From Bacteroidales bacterium WCE2004 (lineage in GTDB: Bacteria; Bacteroidota; Bacteroidia; Bacteroidales; UBA932): 64,000 nt of DNA. Under the pieces are notes generated by a model. The model ran no database searches, was not told where the DNA came from, and saw only the letters and a program-made list of their open reading frames with translations. The stretch's first letter is position 1, and every line of letters starts with the position of its first letter. The DNA lies in the NCBI GenBank assembly GCA_900167895.1, contig FUZR01000001.1, positions 764,875 through 828,874 of the forward strand, given 5' to 3'. Both the position numbers and the translations under genes were made by a program. Below are positions 1 to 8,274 of the stretch, in pieces.

Positions 1-800
1 TACTGACCCTGGCGGCGCATCGCCTCGTCGAAGTCGACGAGGTAGCCGTCGAATTCCGGGCCCTCGACGCACGCGAAGCGCGTCTTGCCGCCCACGGACA
101 CGCGGCAGGCGCCGCACATGCCCGTACCGTCCACCATCAGCGTGTTGAGGCTCACGATGATCGGGAGCCCGAGCTTCTTGGCGGTGAGGGTGGTGAATTT
201 CATCATGATCATCGGGCCGATCGCGACGGCCTGGGTATAGTTGTGTCCTTCGGCGACGAGCTTCTCCAGGAGGGCCGTCACCATGCCGTGAAAGCCTTCG
301 GAACCGTCGTCCGTACAGATGAACAGATTGTCGCAGACAGCTGCCATCTCGTCCTTGTAGATGAGCAGGTCCTTGGTCTTGGCGCCGATGATGACATCGA
401 CGGCCACGCCGTGCTCGTGGAGCCACTTGGCCTGGGGATAAACAGGAGCAGTACCCACACCGCCGGCGATAAAGATATATCGCATCGCGGACAATTTCTC
501 CGCATCCATCTCGGTGAAATCAGAAGGAAGGCCGAGCGGGCCTACCACATCGTTGAACGCCTCTCCGGGTTCGTACGCAATGATGTCGGAGCTGGACGCT
601 CCGATCTTCTGTGTGACAATCGTCACAGTCCCCCGCTTCGCATCGAAATCACTGATGGTCAGCGGTATCCGTTCGCCCTTCTCGTCCGCGCGGACAATCA
701 GGAACTGGCCCGGTTTGGCGGCAGCTGCAAGCCGCGGGGCCTCTACTGTCATCCGACAAATCGTCGGTGTCAGCATATCTTTAGACAGGATTTGATACAT
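1..800 (-). CDS. NfnA/SudB-like FAD/NAD-binding reductase subunit, partial (C-terminus off window)
   Basis: The 266 visible codons read without a stop to the window edge. Residues 43-50 (ERIPLTIS) fit the flavin-binding loop and 112-119 (AGGVGTAP) the NAD-binding loop of ferredoxin reductase-like proteins. Near residue 224 there is Asp-x4-Cys-x2-Cys-x11-Cys, the pattern of the Asp/Cys3 [2Fe-2S] site known in sulfide dehydrogenase/NfnA subunits. The family moves electrons between NAD(P)H and ferredoxin, usually with a GltD-like partner encoded next door, which would lie left of position 1. PyrK is the main alternative, but the Asp/Cys3 site favours NfnA/SudB. The start (ATG at 800) lies 6 bases after a -7 promoter box. 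Confidence 0.85.
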   Translation of the reverse strand, partial: MYQILSKDMLTPTICRMTVEAPRLAAAAKPGQFLIVRADEKGERIPLTISDFDAKRGTVTIVTQKIGASSSDIIAYEPGEAFNDVVGPLGLPSDFTEMDAEKLSAMRYIFIAGGVGTAPVYPQAKWLHEHGVAVDVIIGAKTKDLLIYKDEMAAVCDNLFICTDDGSEGFHGMVTALLEKLVAEGHNYTQAVAIGPMIMMKFTTLTAKKLGLPIIVSLNTLMVDGTGMCGACRVSVGGKTRFACVEGPEFDGYLVDFDEAMRRQGQ

Positions 801-806
801 AACGTC

Positions 807-814
807 CAAAGGTA
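807..814 (-). promoter_or_regulatory. -7 promoter box (TACCTTTG) of the NfnA-like gene
   Basis: On the minus strand this matches the Bacteroidetes -7 consensus TAnnTTTG and sits 6 bases before the ATG, so the mRNA leader would be almost absent. The -33 region would fall in the neighbouring terminator hairpin and has no clear TTTG. Confidence 0.5.
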
Positions 815-816
815 CA

Positions 817-856
817 CAAAAAATCCCCGACTTGTTATACAAGCCGGGGGTTTTTT
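817..856 (-). terminator. Intrinsic terminator of the small barrel gene (possibly bidirectional)
   Basis: A stem pairs CCCCG-a-CTTG with CAAG-c-CGGGG (824-849, one mismatch), with an A-run on the left (T-run in minus-strand RNA) and a T-run on the right. It lies between the stop of the barrel gene at 877 and the start of the next minus-strand gene at 800. Confidence 0.8.
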
Positions 857-876
857 CATCAAGGAAAACCCTGATT

Positions 877-1311
877 TTAGAAGCGATAGCGGATGCCCAG
901 CGCGAAACCGGTCCACCCGAACCCGCCGCCGTTGAGATAGATGGCGGGACGCCAGTCGAGGGAGAAGTTGACCGGGGCGGAATCAAGCTGGATTTCCGTT
1001 CCGATCTGCCCGACGACGGAGGCGTTGAAGTAGAAAACATTGTCTGCCGTTGCGGCGCCAATCTGGACACCCGGGCCCGCATAGAAATTGAGGACGCCGG
1101 CGGAGCCGAGGTTGAAGTCATAGATGCCGGACACGTAGAACCCGTTGGGGCCCACGACGCCCAGATCGATTTCGGCAAAATCATTGCCCAGCGTATGCTG
1201 GTACGAAACTTCTGCACCATAGCCGAGCCGGACGCCGAAGGCGCGCGGCTGGGCGGAGGCGACGGCCGCGAAAGCGAGCACGCCGACAAGGATAGCTACA
1301 ATCTTTTTCAT
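877..1311 (-). CDS. Small outer-membrane beta-barrel-like protein
   Basis: The 144-residue protein starts with a classic Sec signal peptide (MKKIVAILVGVLAFAAVASA, then Gln) and continues as alternating Gly/aromatic strands such as YVSGIYDFNL and FALGIRYRF. It ends in Phe, as outer-membrane barrels do for BamA recognition. The length suits an eight-strand barrel of the OmpX/opacity type. It lies 19 bases downstream of rnfA in the same direction but has its own strong terminator, so it may be the last gene of the rnf transcript or an independent unit. No specific function can be assigned. Confidence 0.65.
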   Translation of the reverse strand: MKKIVAILVGVLAFAAVASAQPRAFGVRLGYGAEVSYQHTLGNDFAEIDLGVVGPNGFYVSGIYDFNLGSAGVLNFYAGPGVQIGAATADNVFYFNASVVGQIGTEIQLDSAPVNFSLDWRPAIYLNGGGFGWTGFALGIRYRF

Positions 1312-1330
1312 AATCTAGTCGTTTTAAAAG

Positions 1331-1933
1331 TTAAACGATACCGGAAAAACCGAGGAAGGCCATCGCCATGATGCCCACGGTGATGAGGGCGATCGGAAGG
1401 CCCTTGAAAGCCTTGGGCACATCGTTGCCCGCCAGGTGCTCGCGCAGGCCGGCGAACAGGCACATCGCCAGGCCGTAGCCGAGCGAGGTCGCGATGGCGT
1501 AGACCACCGCCTGACCGAGGTTGAGCATGTGGGGCGCAGTGCCGCCGAAGGCAAATTCCTTGGTCACCACGGTGATGGCCACGCCGAGGACGGCGCAGTT
1601 GGTGGTGATCAGGGGCAGGAAGATGCCGAGGGCCTGATAGAGCGAGGGACTGATCTTCTTCAGCACGATCTCCACCATCTGCACGAGGGCGGCGATCACG
1701 AGGATGAAGGAGATGGTCTGCAGGAATTCCAGGCCGAAAGGCACCAGCAGGTAATGGTTCAGCAGGTAGGTCACCACGGTGGCGAGCGTGATCACGAAGC
1801 AGACCGCTCCGGACATGCCCGAGGCCGTGGAGAGCTTGTTGGACACGCCCAGGAAGGGGCAGATGCCCAGGAACTGCGCCAGCAGGATGTTATTGACGAA
1901 AATCGCCGAGACGAAAATGAGGAAATATTCCAT
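1331..1933 (-). CDS. rnfA: Rnf complex membrane subunit RnfA
   Basis: This 200-residue hydrophobic protein with about six membrane segments has RnfA/NqrE landmarks: the opening MEYFLIFVSAIFVNNILLAQ, the FLGVSNK loop and LPLITTNCAVLG with its conserved Cys. RnfA and RnfE form an inverted-topology pair that holds an intramembrane [2Fe-2S] cluster in the Rnf/Nqr fold. It is the last gene of the rnfBCDGEA order and starts 6 bases after the rnfE stop. RnfB in the same operon marks the complex as Rnf rather than Nqr. Confidence 0.95.
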   Translation of the reverse strand: MEYFLIFVSAIFVNNILLAQFLGICPFLGVSNKLSTASGMSGAVCFVITLATVVTYLLNHYLLVPFGLEFLQTISFILVIAALVQMVEIVLKKISPSLYQALGIFLPLITTNCAVLGVAITVVTKEFAFGGTAPHMLNLGQAVVYAIATSLGYGLAMCLFAGLREHLAGNDVPKAFKGLPIALITVGIMAMAFLGFSGIV

Positions 1934-1939
1934 GGCGCA

Positions 1940-2524
1940 CTACTTTTTAGCGAGATACTTGTTGAACAGGACCATCAGGAAGCCCAGCACCAGGAAGGCG
2001 CCCGGGGCCATCACGAAGGCCAGGATGCCGTCGCCGGCGATGAACTTCCAGCCGAACACGGCGCCGCTGCCGAGGACCTCGCGCACGATGCCGATGACCG
2101 TCAGGGAAGCGGTGAAGCCGAGGCCCACGCCGATGCCGTCGAGGGCGGATTCGCCCACGGAATGCTTGTTGGCGAAGCCTTCGGCGCGGCCGAGGACGAT
2201 ACAGTTGACGACGATCAGCGGGATGAAGAGGCCGAGCGTCTCATAGACCGCAGGCGTGAAGGCCTGCATCAGGAGCTGGAGCACGGTCACGAAGGTGGCG
2301 ATCACGGTGATGTAGACCGGGATGCGGACCTTGTCGGGGACCATCGGGGCCACCAGCGAGATCACGATGTTGCTGAGGATGAGCACGAACATCGTCGCCA
2401 GACCCATCTCCAGACCGTTCATCGCGGAAGTGGTCGTGGCCAGCGTCGGGCACATGCCGAGCACCAGCACGAAGGTCGGGTTGTTCTTGACGAAACCGTC
2501 GGTGATGAAATGCAGTTTACTCAT
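1940..2524 (-). CDS. rnfE: Rnf complex membrane subunit RnfE
   Basis: The 194-residue multi-membrane protein carries FVLVLGMCPTLATTT near the N-terminus, equivalent to the conserved Cys-containing segment of RnfE/NqrD, and a second one, FIPLIVVNCIVLGRAE. The two half-repeats mirror RnfA. Its start lies 8 bases inside rnfG, a translational coupling typical of this operon. Confidence 0.95.
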   Translation of the reverse strand: MSKLHFITDGFVKNNPTFVLVLGMCPTLATTTSAMNGLEMGLATMFVLILSNIVISLVAPMVPDKVRIPVYITVIATFVTVLQLLMQAFTPAVYETLGLFIPLIVVNCIVLGRAEGFANKHSVGESALDGIGVGLGFTASLTVIGIVREVLGSGAVFGWKFIAGDGILAFVMAPGAFLVLGFLMVLFNKYLAKK

Positions 2525-3080
2525 TGCTCTGTCCTCCTGCCAGTTGGTGATACACGTTCACGGCATTGGCGACCGCCAGCGCATAGGCGCGGGACGTGAT
2601 CGTAGAAGCCGTGATGGCGTCCAGGTCGCCGCCGTCCTTGGTGACGGCGAGCTTCTTCGCAGCCGGGTCGAAACCGCGGAACTGCTCCATGAAATGCGCG
2701 TCCGTCGTGCACTTGGCGCCCAGGCCCGGGGTCTCGCTGTGCGAGAGGACCGTGGTGTTGTGCACGACGCCGGCCGTGTCGATGCCCACCATCAGGGTGA
2801 GGGCGCCGCCGAAGCCGGAGGTCGTGGAGATGACGGCGTAGCCGGCACCTTCCGCCTTGTAGTAGACATATTCCGTGCCGTTCACGTCGATCTTGCCCTG
2901 CTCGGGCACGCCGTCGAAGGCAGGGAGCACCGCGGCGATGGAAGCCGTGGTCTTGGCCTGTGCGGCCGCGTCGATCGGGTCCTTGGTCAGGGCGTAGGCG
3001 CCGCCTACGACGGCGGAGCAGACCAGGCAGATGACGGTCAGGCAGAGGGCCATATTTTTCAGTGTAGATGCTATTGCCAT
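2517..3080 (-). CDS. rnfG: Rnf complex FMN-binding subunit RnfG
   Basis: The 187-residue protein has one N-terminal membrane anchor (about residues 9-30) and a periplasmic FMN-binding domain. The C-terminal DAITASTITSRAYA matches the ApbE flavinylation motif, in which the Thr before Ser-Arg carries FMN through a phosphoester; the more usual SGAT appears here as TAST. VGIDTAGVVHN and SETPGLGAK are typical of RnfG/NqrC. No ApbE gene is in the window, so flavinylation must rely on a gene elsewhere. Confidence 0.93.
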   Translation of the reverse strand: MAIASTLKNMALCLTVICLVCSAVVGGAYALTKDPIDAAAQAKTTASIAAVLPAFDGVPEQGKIDVNGTEYVYYKAEGAGYAVISTTSGFGGALTLMVGIDTAGVVHNTTVLSHSETPGLGAKCTTDAHFMEQFRGFDPAAKKLAVTKDGGDLDAITASTITSRAYALAVANAVNVYHQLAGGQSNE

Positions 3081-3083
3081 AGC

Positions 3084-4070
3084 TTATGCCCTCCCATATT
3101 TTTTCTGGTGGAACCACATGTTGAGAAGCGGCACCGCGCAGTTCATCAGCAGGATCGCGAACGACATGCCCTCCGGATAGGAGCCGAAGTAGCGGATCAT
3201 CATCACGATCACGCCGATGCCGATGCCGTAGATGATGCCGCCCAGGGTGCTCATCGGGGAGGTCACGTAGTCCGTGGCCATGAACAGGGCGCCGAGGAGC
3301 GCGCCGCCGGTCAGCAGGTTGAACGCCACGCCGGTGTACGCATCCGGGTTGATGCCGCTGAAGATGGCGGCGATGACGGCCATCGTGCCGAGGATGCTGA
3401 GCGGGATCCAGGGCTTGACCACGCGGCGGACCAGCAGGTAGACGAAGCCGAGCAGCAGGGCGCCGGCGGACAGCTCGCCCGCGGAAGCGCCGAGGTCGAA
3501 GAAGAAGCTCGACCAGGTGTAGCCGTTGGTCTCCATGAACTGGCTGATGGTGCCGCCGGACTTGAGCGTCTCCTTGAGGACGCCCAGCGGCGTGGCGCCG
3601 GACACGGCGTCAGGAACGGAGAGGAAGCCGGCGGTCGGCGTCCAGTCCGTCATCTGGGCCGGGAAGGACACGAGCAGGAACACGCGGCCGGTGATGGCCG
3701 GGTTGAAGACGTTCTGGCCGATGCCGCCGAAGGGCAGCTTGGCCACGCAGATACAGACCACGGCGCCGATGAACACGATCCACAGGGGAATCGAGGACGG
3801 CAGGTTCATCGCCAGCAGCAGGCCGGTGACGACGGCCGACAGGTCGCCGACGGTCGAGGGACGCTTCAGCATCCAGCGGGTGACGGCCCACTCCAGCAGC
3901 ACGCAGGAAGCGACGCTGACCAGCAGGACGAGCAGCTCGGCCCAGCCGTAGGCCAGAATGGAGACCAGGATCGCCGGGCAGAGCGCGATGATCACGTCCC
4001 GCATGATCTTGGCCGTAGAGACATCCGCATGGATGTGCGGAGAAGGAGATACGATATACTTCTTGTCCAT
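3084..4070 (-). CDS. rnfD: Rnf complex membrane subunit RnfD
   Basis: The 328-residue protein has about eight or nine membrane segments and the cytoplasmic opening SPSPHIHADVSTAKIM seen in RnfD/NqrB. AVSGATPLG near the middle is the covalent FMN attachment motif (Thr of SGAT). GINPDAYTGVAFNLLTGG and FMATDYVTSPMS are further family landmarks. It sits 3 bases after rnfC and before rnfG. RnfD is thought to form part of the ion-translocating core. Confidence 0.95.
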   Translation of the reverse strand: MDKKYIVSPSPHIHADVSTAKIMRDVIIALCPAILVSILAYGWAELLVLLVSVASCVLLEWAVTRWMLKRPSTVGDLSAVVTGLLLAMNLPSSIPLWIVFIGAVVCICVAKLPFGGIGQNVFNPAITGRVFLLVSFPAQMTDWTPTAGFLSVPDAVSGATPLGVLKETLKSGGTISQFMETNGYTWSSFFFDLGASAGELSAGALLLGFVYLLVRRVVKPWIPLSILGTMAVIAAIFSGINPDAYTGVAFNLLTGGALLGALFMATDYVTSPMSTLGGIIYGIGIGVIVMMIRYFGSYPEGMSFAILLMNCAVPLLNMWFHQKKYGRA

Positions 4071-4076
4071 ACGCGA

Positions 4077-5471
4077 TTACTTGTTGGTTGCGGCGGCCTT
4101 CGCGGCCTCGGCGGCGGCCTTGGCAGCGGCGGCGCGGGCGCGGATGACGCCCATCACCTGCCCCTTGGCCTGGCGGATGTTGTCCAGCAGGGGGATGTAG
4201 GCGGGGCAGCTGTACAGGCAGCAGCCGCATTCGATACAATCCTGGGCGGCGTTGGCCTCGAGGCCCTCGAGGTCGCCGGCCTTATAAAGTCGGTTGAGCA
4301 GGAACGGCTCCAGGCCCATCGGGCAGGCGTCCGCGCACTTGCCGCAGCGGATGCAGGACGCGGCCGGCTTGCGGCGCGTCATGCCCTCGCTGAGGTACAG
4401 CACGGAAGAGGAGCCCTTGACCGTGGCGGCGTCGAGGTTGCTGATGGCCTTGCCCATCATCGGGCCGCCGCTGATCAGCTTGGCGGCCGTCTCGGGGATG
4501 CCGCCGGCCTGCTCCACGATCCAGGAAAGGGGCATGCCGATCCGGAAGAGGTAGTTGTGCTGCAGGTTGCCGGGGATCTGGTCGCCCGTGATGGTGAGCA
4601 CGTTGGTGATGAGCGGCTTGTTCTTCTGCACGGCCTCATAGACCGCGAGCGAGGTGGCGACGTTCTGCACCACGGCGCCCACGTCGATCGGCAGGCCGCC
4701 GGACTTGACCTGGCGGCGCATCACGGCGTCAATGAGCTGCTTCTCACCGCCCTGCGGATAACGCTTCTTGAGCACCTTCACCTCGATGCCCGGATAACCG
4801 AGCTCGCGGACGGCGGCGCCCATCGCGGCGATGGCTTCGGGCTTGTTCTCCTCGATGCCGATCACGCAGCGGCAGCCGCCGAGCACCTTCTGCATGATGG
4901 CAGCGCCGACGACGATCTCCTTCGGGCGCTCGATCATGATGCGGTAGTCGCTCGTCAGGAACGGCTCGCATTCGGCGCCGTTGAGGATCAGGCACTCGGC
5001 CACCTTGCCGGGAGCCGGGTTGAGCTTGACGTGCGCGGGGAAAGTCGCGCCGCCGAGGCCCACGACGCCGGCGGCCTTGATCTTGTCAAGGATGGCGGCC
5101 TTGTCGTCGGGGATGGCGGTCACAAGGTCCTTGCTGCGGTCGATCGCGGGATCCCACTCGTCGCCCTCGACCGCAATCTCGACATGCATGACGGGATTGC
5201 CTGCGAGGTCCTTGCGGGGCGCGATGGCCTTGACCGTGCCGGACACGGGAGAATGGACGAAGGCGGAGATGAACCCGCCCGGTTCCGCGATCACCTGGCC
5301 CACCTTGACGCTGTCGCCGACGGCGACGAGCGGCTTGGCCGGGGCGCCCAGGTGCTGGGCCATCGACACGTAGACGGTCTGCGGGAGCGGGAGCTCCTCG
5401 ATGGCGCATTCGCGGGCGTATTTGCTGTCGTGGGGGTGGACACCGCCCATCGAGAATGTCAGTTTACCCAT
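4077..5471 (-). CDS. rnfC: Rnf complex NADH-binding subunit RnfC
   Basis: The 464-residue protein has VGLGGATFPAHVK and GAECEPFLTSDYR, the NADH/FMN-binding parts shared with complex I NuoF, followed by an SLBB-like domain. Two ferredoxin motifs follow: CIRCGKCADACP near 373 and CIECGCCLYSCP near 412. It ends in a low-complexity Ala/Lys tail, about 25 residues beyond the usual core. In the Rnf direction it passes electrons to NAD+. It overlaps the rnfB end by 8 bases. Confidence 0.95.
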   Translation of the reverse strand: MGKLTFSMGGVHPHDSKYARECAIEELPLPQTVYVSMAQHLGAPAKPLVAVGDSVKVGQVIAEPGGFISAFVHSPVSGTVKAIAPRKDLAGNPVMHVEIAVEGDEWDPAIDRSKDLVTAIPDDKAAILDKIKAAGVVGLGGATFPAHVKLNPAPGKVAECLILNGAECEPFLTSDYRIMIERPKEIVVGAAIMQKVLGGCRCVIGIEENKPEAIAAMGAAVRELGYPGIEVKVLKKRYPQGGEKQLIDAVMRRQVKSGGLPIDVGAVVQNVATSLAVYEAVQKNKPLITNVLTITGDQIPGNLQHNYLFRIGMPLSWIVEQAGGIPETAAKLISGGPMMGKAISNLDAATVKGSSSVLYLSEGMTRRKPAASCIRCGKCADACPMGLEPFLLNRLYKAGDLEGLEANAAQDCIECGCCLYSCPAYIPLLDNIRQAKGQVMGVIRARAAAAKAAAEAAKAAATNK

Positions 5472-6393
5472 TGGCTACCTCCTTTTTTTCTTCGGCGGCC
5501 TTCGGTGCTTCAGCAGCGGCGGCCTTGGCCTTGCGGTCGGCGATGCGTTTCTTGACGGCCTCCTTGTCGAGCTCCTTCGGGAAGTTCACGCCGTGGATGG
5601 CGCCGGTCGGACAGACCGCCTCGCATTCGCGGCAGAGCTTGCACTTCGCGGCGTCGATGTAGGCGACGTTGTCCACGACCGTGATGGCGTCGTGCGTGCA
5701 GGTCTTGGCGCAGAGGCCGCAGCCGATACACGCGTTGGCGCAGGCCTTCCTGGCCGCGGGTCCCTTGTCCTTGTTGACGCAGGACACGTACATGCGCATG
5801 CCGCGCGGTCCCTTGGGACGCAGCTCGATGATGTGCTTGGGGCAGGCCTTGGTGCAGGCGCCGCAGGCGGTGCACTTGTTCTCGTCGACGACCGGCAGAC
5901 CCGTCTGCGGGTCCATCGACAGGGCGCCGAACTGGCAGGCCGCAACGCAGTCGCCGCAACCCAGGCAGCCGAAGGCGCACCCGGTGTCGCCGCTGTAGAG
6001 CGCGGCCTTGACACGGCAGGATTGCACGCCGTCATACTCGTTGATACGGGGGCGGGCGGAACAAGTGCCGTTGCAACGGACAACGGCCACTTGCGGTGCC
6101 TTCGCGGCAACGGTGAAGCCTAAGATAGAAGCCACCTTCTGCATCACCTCATCCCCGCCCACAGGACAATACTGGTTGTCCAGACTGGTGGCTTTGACCG
6201 CCGCATCGGCGAAAGCGCGGCATCCGGCGAAGCCGCAGCCGCCGCAGTTGGCGCCCGGCATCACCTTCTCCACTTCGTCAATCCTGGGGTCTTCCTCAAC
6301 CTTGAACTTGCGCGCCACCCAGAACAGGATGAGTGCAAGCAGAAGGCCCAGGACAGTCAGGATGGCGACGGTCCAGATAAAAGTTTGTGTCAT
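5464..6393 (-). CDS. rnfB: Rnf complex ferredoxin-type subunit RnfB
   Basis: The 309-residue protein has one N-terminal membrane anchor (about residues 8-27), then the RnfB [4Fe-4S] motif with Cys50, Cys53, Cys58 and Cys76. Several further clusters follow, including GCLGCGDCVAACQFGA, CTACGACTKACP, CIGCGLCAKTC and CKLCRECEAVCP. RnfB accepts electrons from reduced ferredoxin. The C-terminal 30 residues are a charged Ala/Lys/Glu tail. It is the first gene of the rnfBCDGEA series, 3 bases after rseC. Confidence 0.96.
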   Translation of the reverse strand: MTQTFIWTVAILTVLGLLLALILFWVARKFKVEEDPRIDEVEKVMPGANCGGCGFAGCRAFADAAVKATSLDNQYCPVGGDEVMQKVASILGFTVAAKAPQVAVVRCNGTCSARPRINEYDGVQSCRVKAALYSGDTGCAFGCLGCGDCVAACQFGALSMDPQTGLPVVDENKCTACGACTKACPKHIIELRPKGPRGMRMYVSCVNKDKGPAARKACANACIGCGLCAKTCTHDAITVVDNVAYIDAAKCKLCRECEAVCPTGAIHGVNFPKELDKEAVKKRIADRKAKAAAAEAPKAAEEKKEVANG

Positions 6394-6396
6394 TAT

Positions 6397-6813
6397 TTAT
6401 TTAATATTAAATACGTATTCTTTGCGTAGACGGTCCCGCAGCAGCCAGATCACGCCATAGTACACGGCGACGGCGCCGATGGCGCCCAGGCCTGCGAGAA
6501 GTTCGGAGCCGCCCGCGGCCAGGATACCGAGCAGGGCGGCCACCATCACGAGCAGGGGCACCACATACGCCAGCCAGACGGCCTTGTGGCCCATGGTGGC
6601 GCGCAGGACGACGGACACTTCCTGTCCGACGGTGTAGTTGTCCCAGCCGCGGGTCGGCACCTCGACCTGCTTGACCTTGCTGTCGCCCAGGCTGCAGAGG
6701 CCCCGGGCGTGACAGGCGGCACAGGCGGATTCGGACACGATCTCGACAGTCGTGAATTCCGGCGTGACCGAGACGATCCGGCCGCGATGGCTTATCTCAC
6801 TATAAGAACTCAT
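6397..6813 (-). CDS. rseC: RseC/MucC family membrane protein
   Basis: The 138-residue protein has an N-terminal cytoplasmic part with the Cys cluster CAACHARGLCSLG, expected in RseC, and two membrane segments (about residues 78-97 and 103-122). In E. coli RseC is linked to SoxR reduction and sigma-E control; in Bacteroidetes it commonly heads the rnf operon, as here. Its start lies 14 bases inside the end of dnaB, so translation is probably coupled to the upstream gene. Confidence 0.88.
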   Translation of the reverse strand: MSSYSEISHRGRIVSVTPEFTTVEIVSESACAACHARGLCSLGDSKVKQVEVPTRGWDNYTVGQEVSVVLRATMGHKAVWLAYVVPLLVMVAALLGILAAGGSELLAGLGAIGAVAVYYGVIWLLRDRLRKEYVFNIK

Positions 6814-8269
6814 TGTTGACCATTGTGTTCATCGCCGAGTCGATGGTCATCGCAGCCCGCATGTCGAGCGAGTCGTCCAGTTCGACGAACTTGATCTGCT
6901 CGCTCTTGAAGAGCATGTCGATGTCGCAGGTCTCGCCGTTGCGGTGCTTGGCGATGATGATCTGCGTCTTCTCCTTGTCCTCGGGATTCTCGCTCAGGCC
7001 CACGAAGTCGGGCCGGTGGATGAAGAGCACCATGTCGGCGTCCTGCTCGATGGAGCCGGACTCGCGCAGGTCGGACAGCTGCGGCTTGCCGCCGCCGCCC
7101 TGCCGCTGCACGGCCTGGCGGGAGAGCTGGGAGAGCGCGATGATCGGCACGTCGAGTTCCTTGGCCGTAGCCTTGAGCGTACGGGAGATGGCGGCCACCT
7201 CCTGCTCACGCATGCCCTTGAGCTCCGCGGGGCCCTGCATCAGCTGCAGGTAGTCCACGAAGATCAGGCGCACGCCCTTGTTCTTGACCAGGTTCTTGGC
7301 CTTGGTGCGGAACTCCATCAGCGGAAGACCCGGCGTGTCGTCGATGTAGAGCGGCGCCTTGGAGAGGGCCTTCAGCTTGTATTCGAGCTGCTCCCACTCG
7401 TAGTCCTCGAGCTTGGCGCCGCCCTTGATCTTGTCGGCGGGCAGGCCGGACTCGGAGGTGATCAGACGCTTGACCAGCTGGATGGCGGACATCTCCAGGG
7501 AGAAGAACGCCACGGCCATGTGGTGGTCGACGGCTGCGTTGCGCGCCAGGTTGAGCGAGAAGGCCGTCTTACCGACGGAAGGACGGGCCGCCAGGATGAT
7601 GAGGTCGGATTTCTGCCAGCCCATCGTGATGCGGTCGATGCTGTAGAAGCCCGACGGCACGCCGTTGAGGCCGGTGTTGCCCTGCATCTCCTGGATGTCG
7701 GTCATCGCCTCGTTGATGAGGCTGCCGATATCCTGCACCTCGCGGCGGACGTTGCTCTGGATGGCGTCGTAGACCTTGCTCTGCGCCTTGTCGATCAGGT
7801 CGTCGACCTTGATCGAATCGTCGAACGAATCCCGGAGGATGTCGTAGGAAGCGGAGATGAGGTCACGCTGGATGGTCTTCTGCTTGAGGATCTTGACGTA
7901 GTACTCGATGTGCGCGGCGGAACCGACCTTCTCGGACAGGTTCGCCAGCACGACCGCACCGCCCACGGCCTCCAGGTTGCCCTGGGCCTTGAGCTCGCTG
8001 CTGACCGTGATGATGTCGACCGACGTGTGGTCCGTGACGAGGCGGGACATCGCCTCGAAGATCATCCGGTGCTTGGGGTCGTAGAAACAGGAGGGCGTGA
8101 GCTCCTCCATCGCCAGGTCGACGCACGAAGGCTCCAGCAACATCGCGCCCAGGACGGCCTCCTCGACATCGGGGGCCTGGGGCGGCTTGTTGCCGATCTC
8201 CAGGCCGAGCGTCTCGAGGTTGACCGTCTGGTCTTTCTTGCGAGGATTGCCGGGCCGCTGCGCAGGCAT
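6800..8269 (-). CDS. dnaB: Replicative DNA helicase DnaB
   Basis: The 489-residue length suits DnaB. The N-terminal domain begins PQAPDVEEAVLGAMLLEP, the Walker A motif ARPSVGKTAF lies near 228-237, Walker B is LIFVDYLQLMQG, and IIALSQLSR and LRESGSIEQDAD are RecA-fold motifs of this hexameric helicase. It unwinds DNA at the replication fork. It begins 5 bases after the zinc-ribbon gene and shares its direction with rseC-rnf downstream. No intein is present. Confidence 0.97.
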   Translation of the reverse strand: MPAQRPGNPRKKDQTVNLETLGLEIGNKPPQAPDVEEAVLGAMLLEPSCVDLAMEELTPSCFYDPKHRMIFEAMSRLVTDHTSVDIITVSSELKAQGNLEAVGGAVVLANLSEKVGSAAHIEYYVKILKQKTIQRDLISASYDILRDSFDDSIKVDDLIDKAQSKVYDAIQSNVRREVQDIGSLINEAMTDIQEMQGNTGLNGVPSGFYSIDRITMGWQKSDLIILAARPSVGKTAFSLNLARNAAVDHHMAVAFFSLEMSAIQLVKRLITSESGLPADKIKGGAKLEDYEWEQLEYKLKALSKAPLYIDDTPGLPLMEFRTKAKNLVKNKGVRLIFVDYLQLMQGPAELKGMREQEVAAISRTLKATAKELDVPIIALSQLSRQAVQRQGGGGKPQLSDLRESGSIEQDADMVLFIHRPDFVGLSENPEDKEKTQIIIAKHRNGETCDIDMLFKSEQIKFVELDDSLDMRAAMTIDSAMNTMVNNEFL

Positions 8270-8274
8270 GGCCG

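Noticed and set aside
2322..5555. Long plus-strand frame antisense to rnfC, rnfD and rnfG
   Set aside because: Same reason: no recognisable domain, and the minus strand has well-conserved Rnf genes.
1331..6393. Na+-pumping NADH:quinone reductase (Nqr) instead of Rnf
   Set aside because: RnfB with its Cys motif and the RnfC ferredoxin clusters are present, and NqrF and NqrA are absent.
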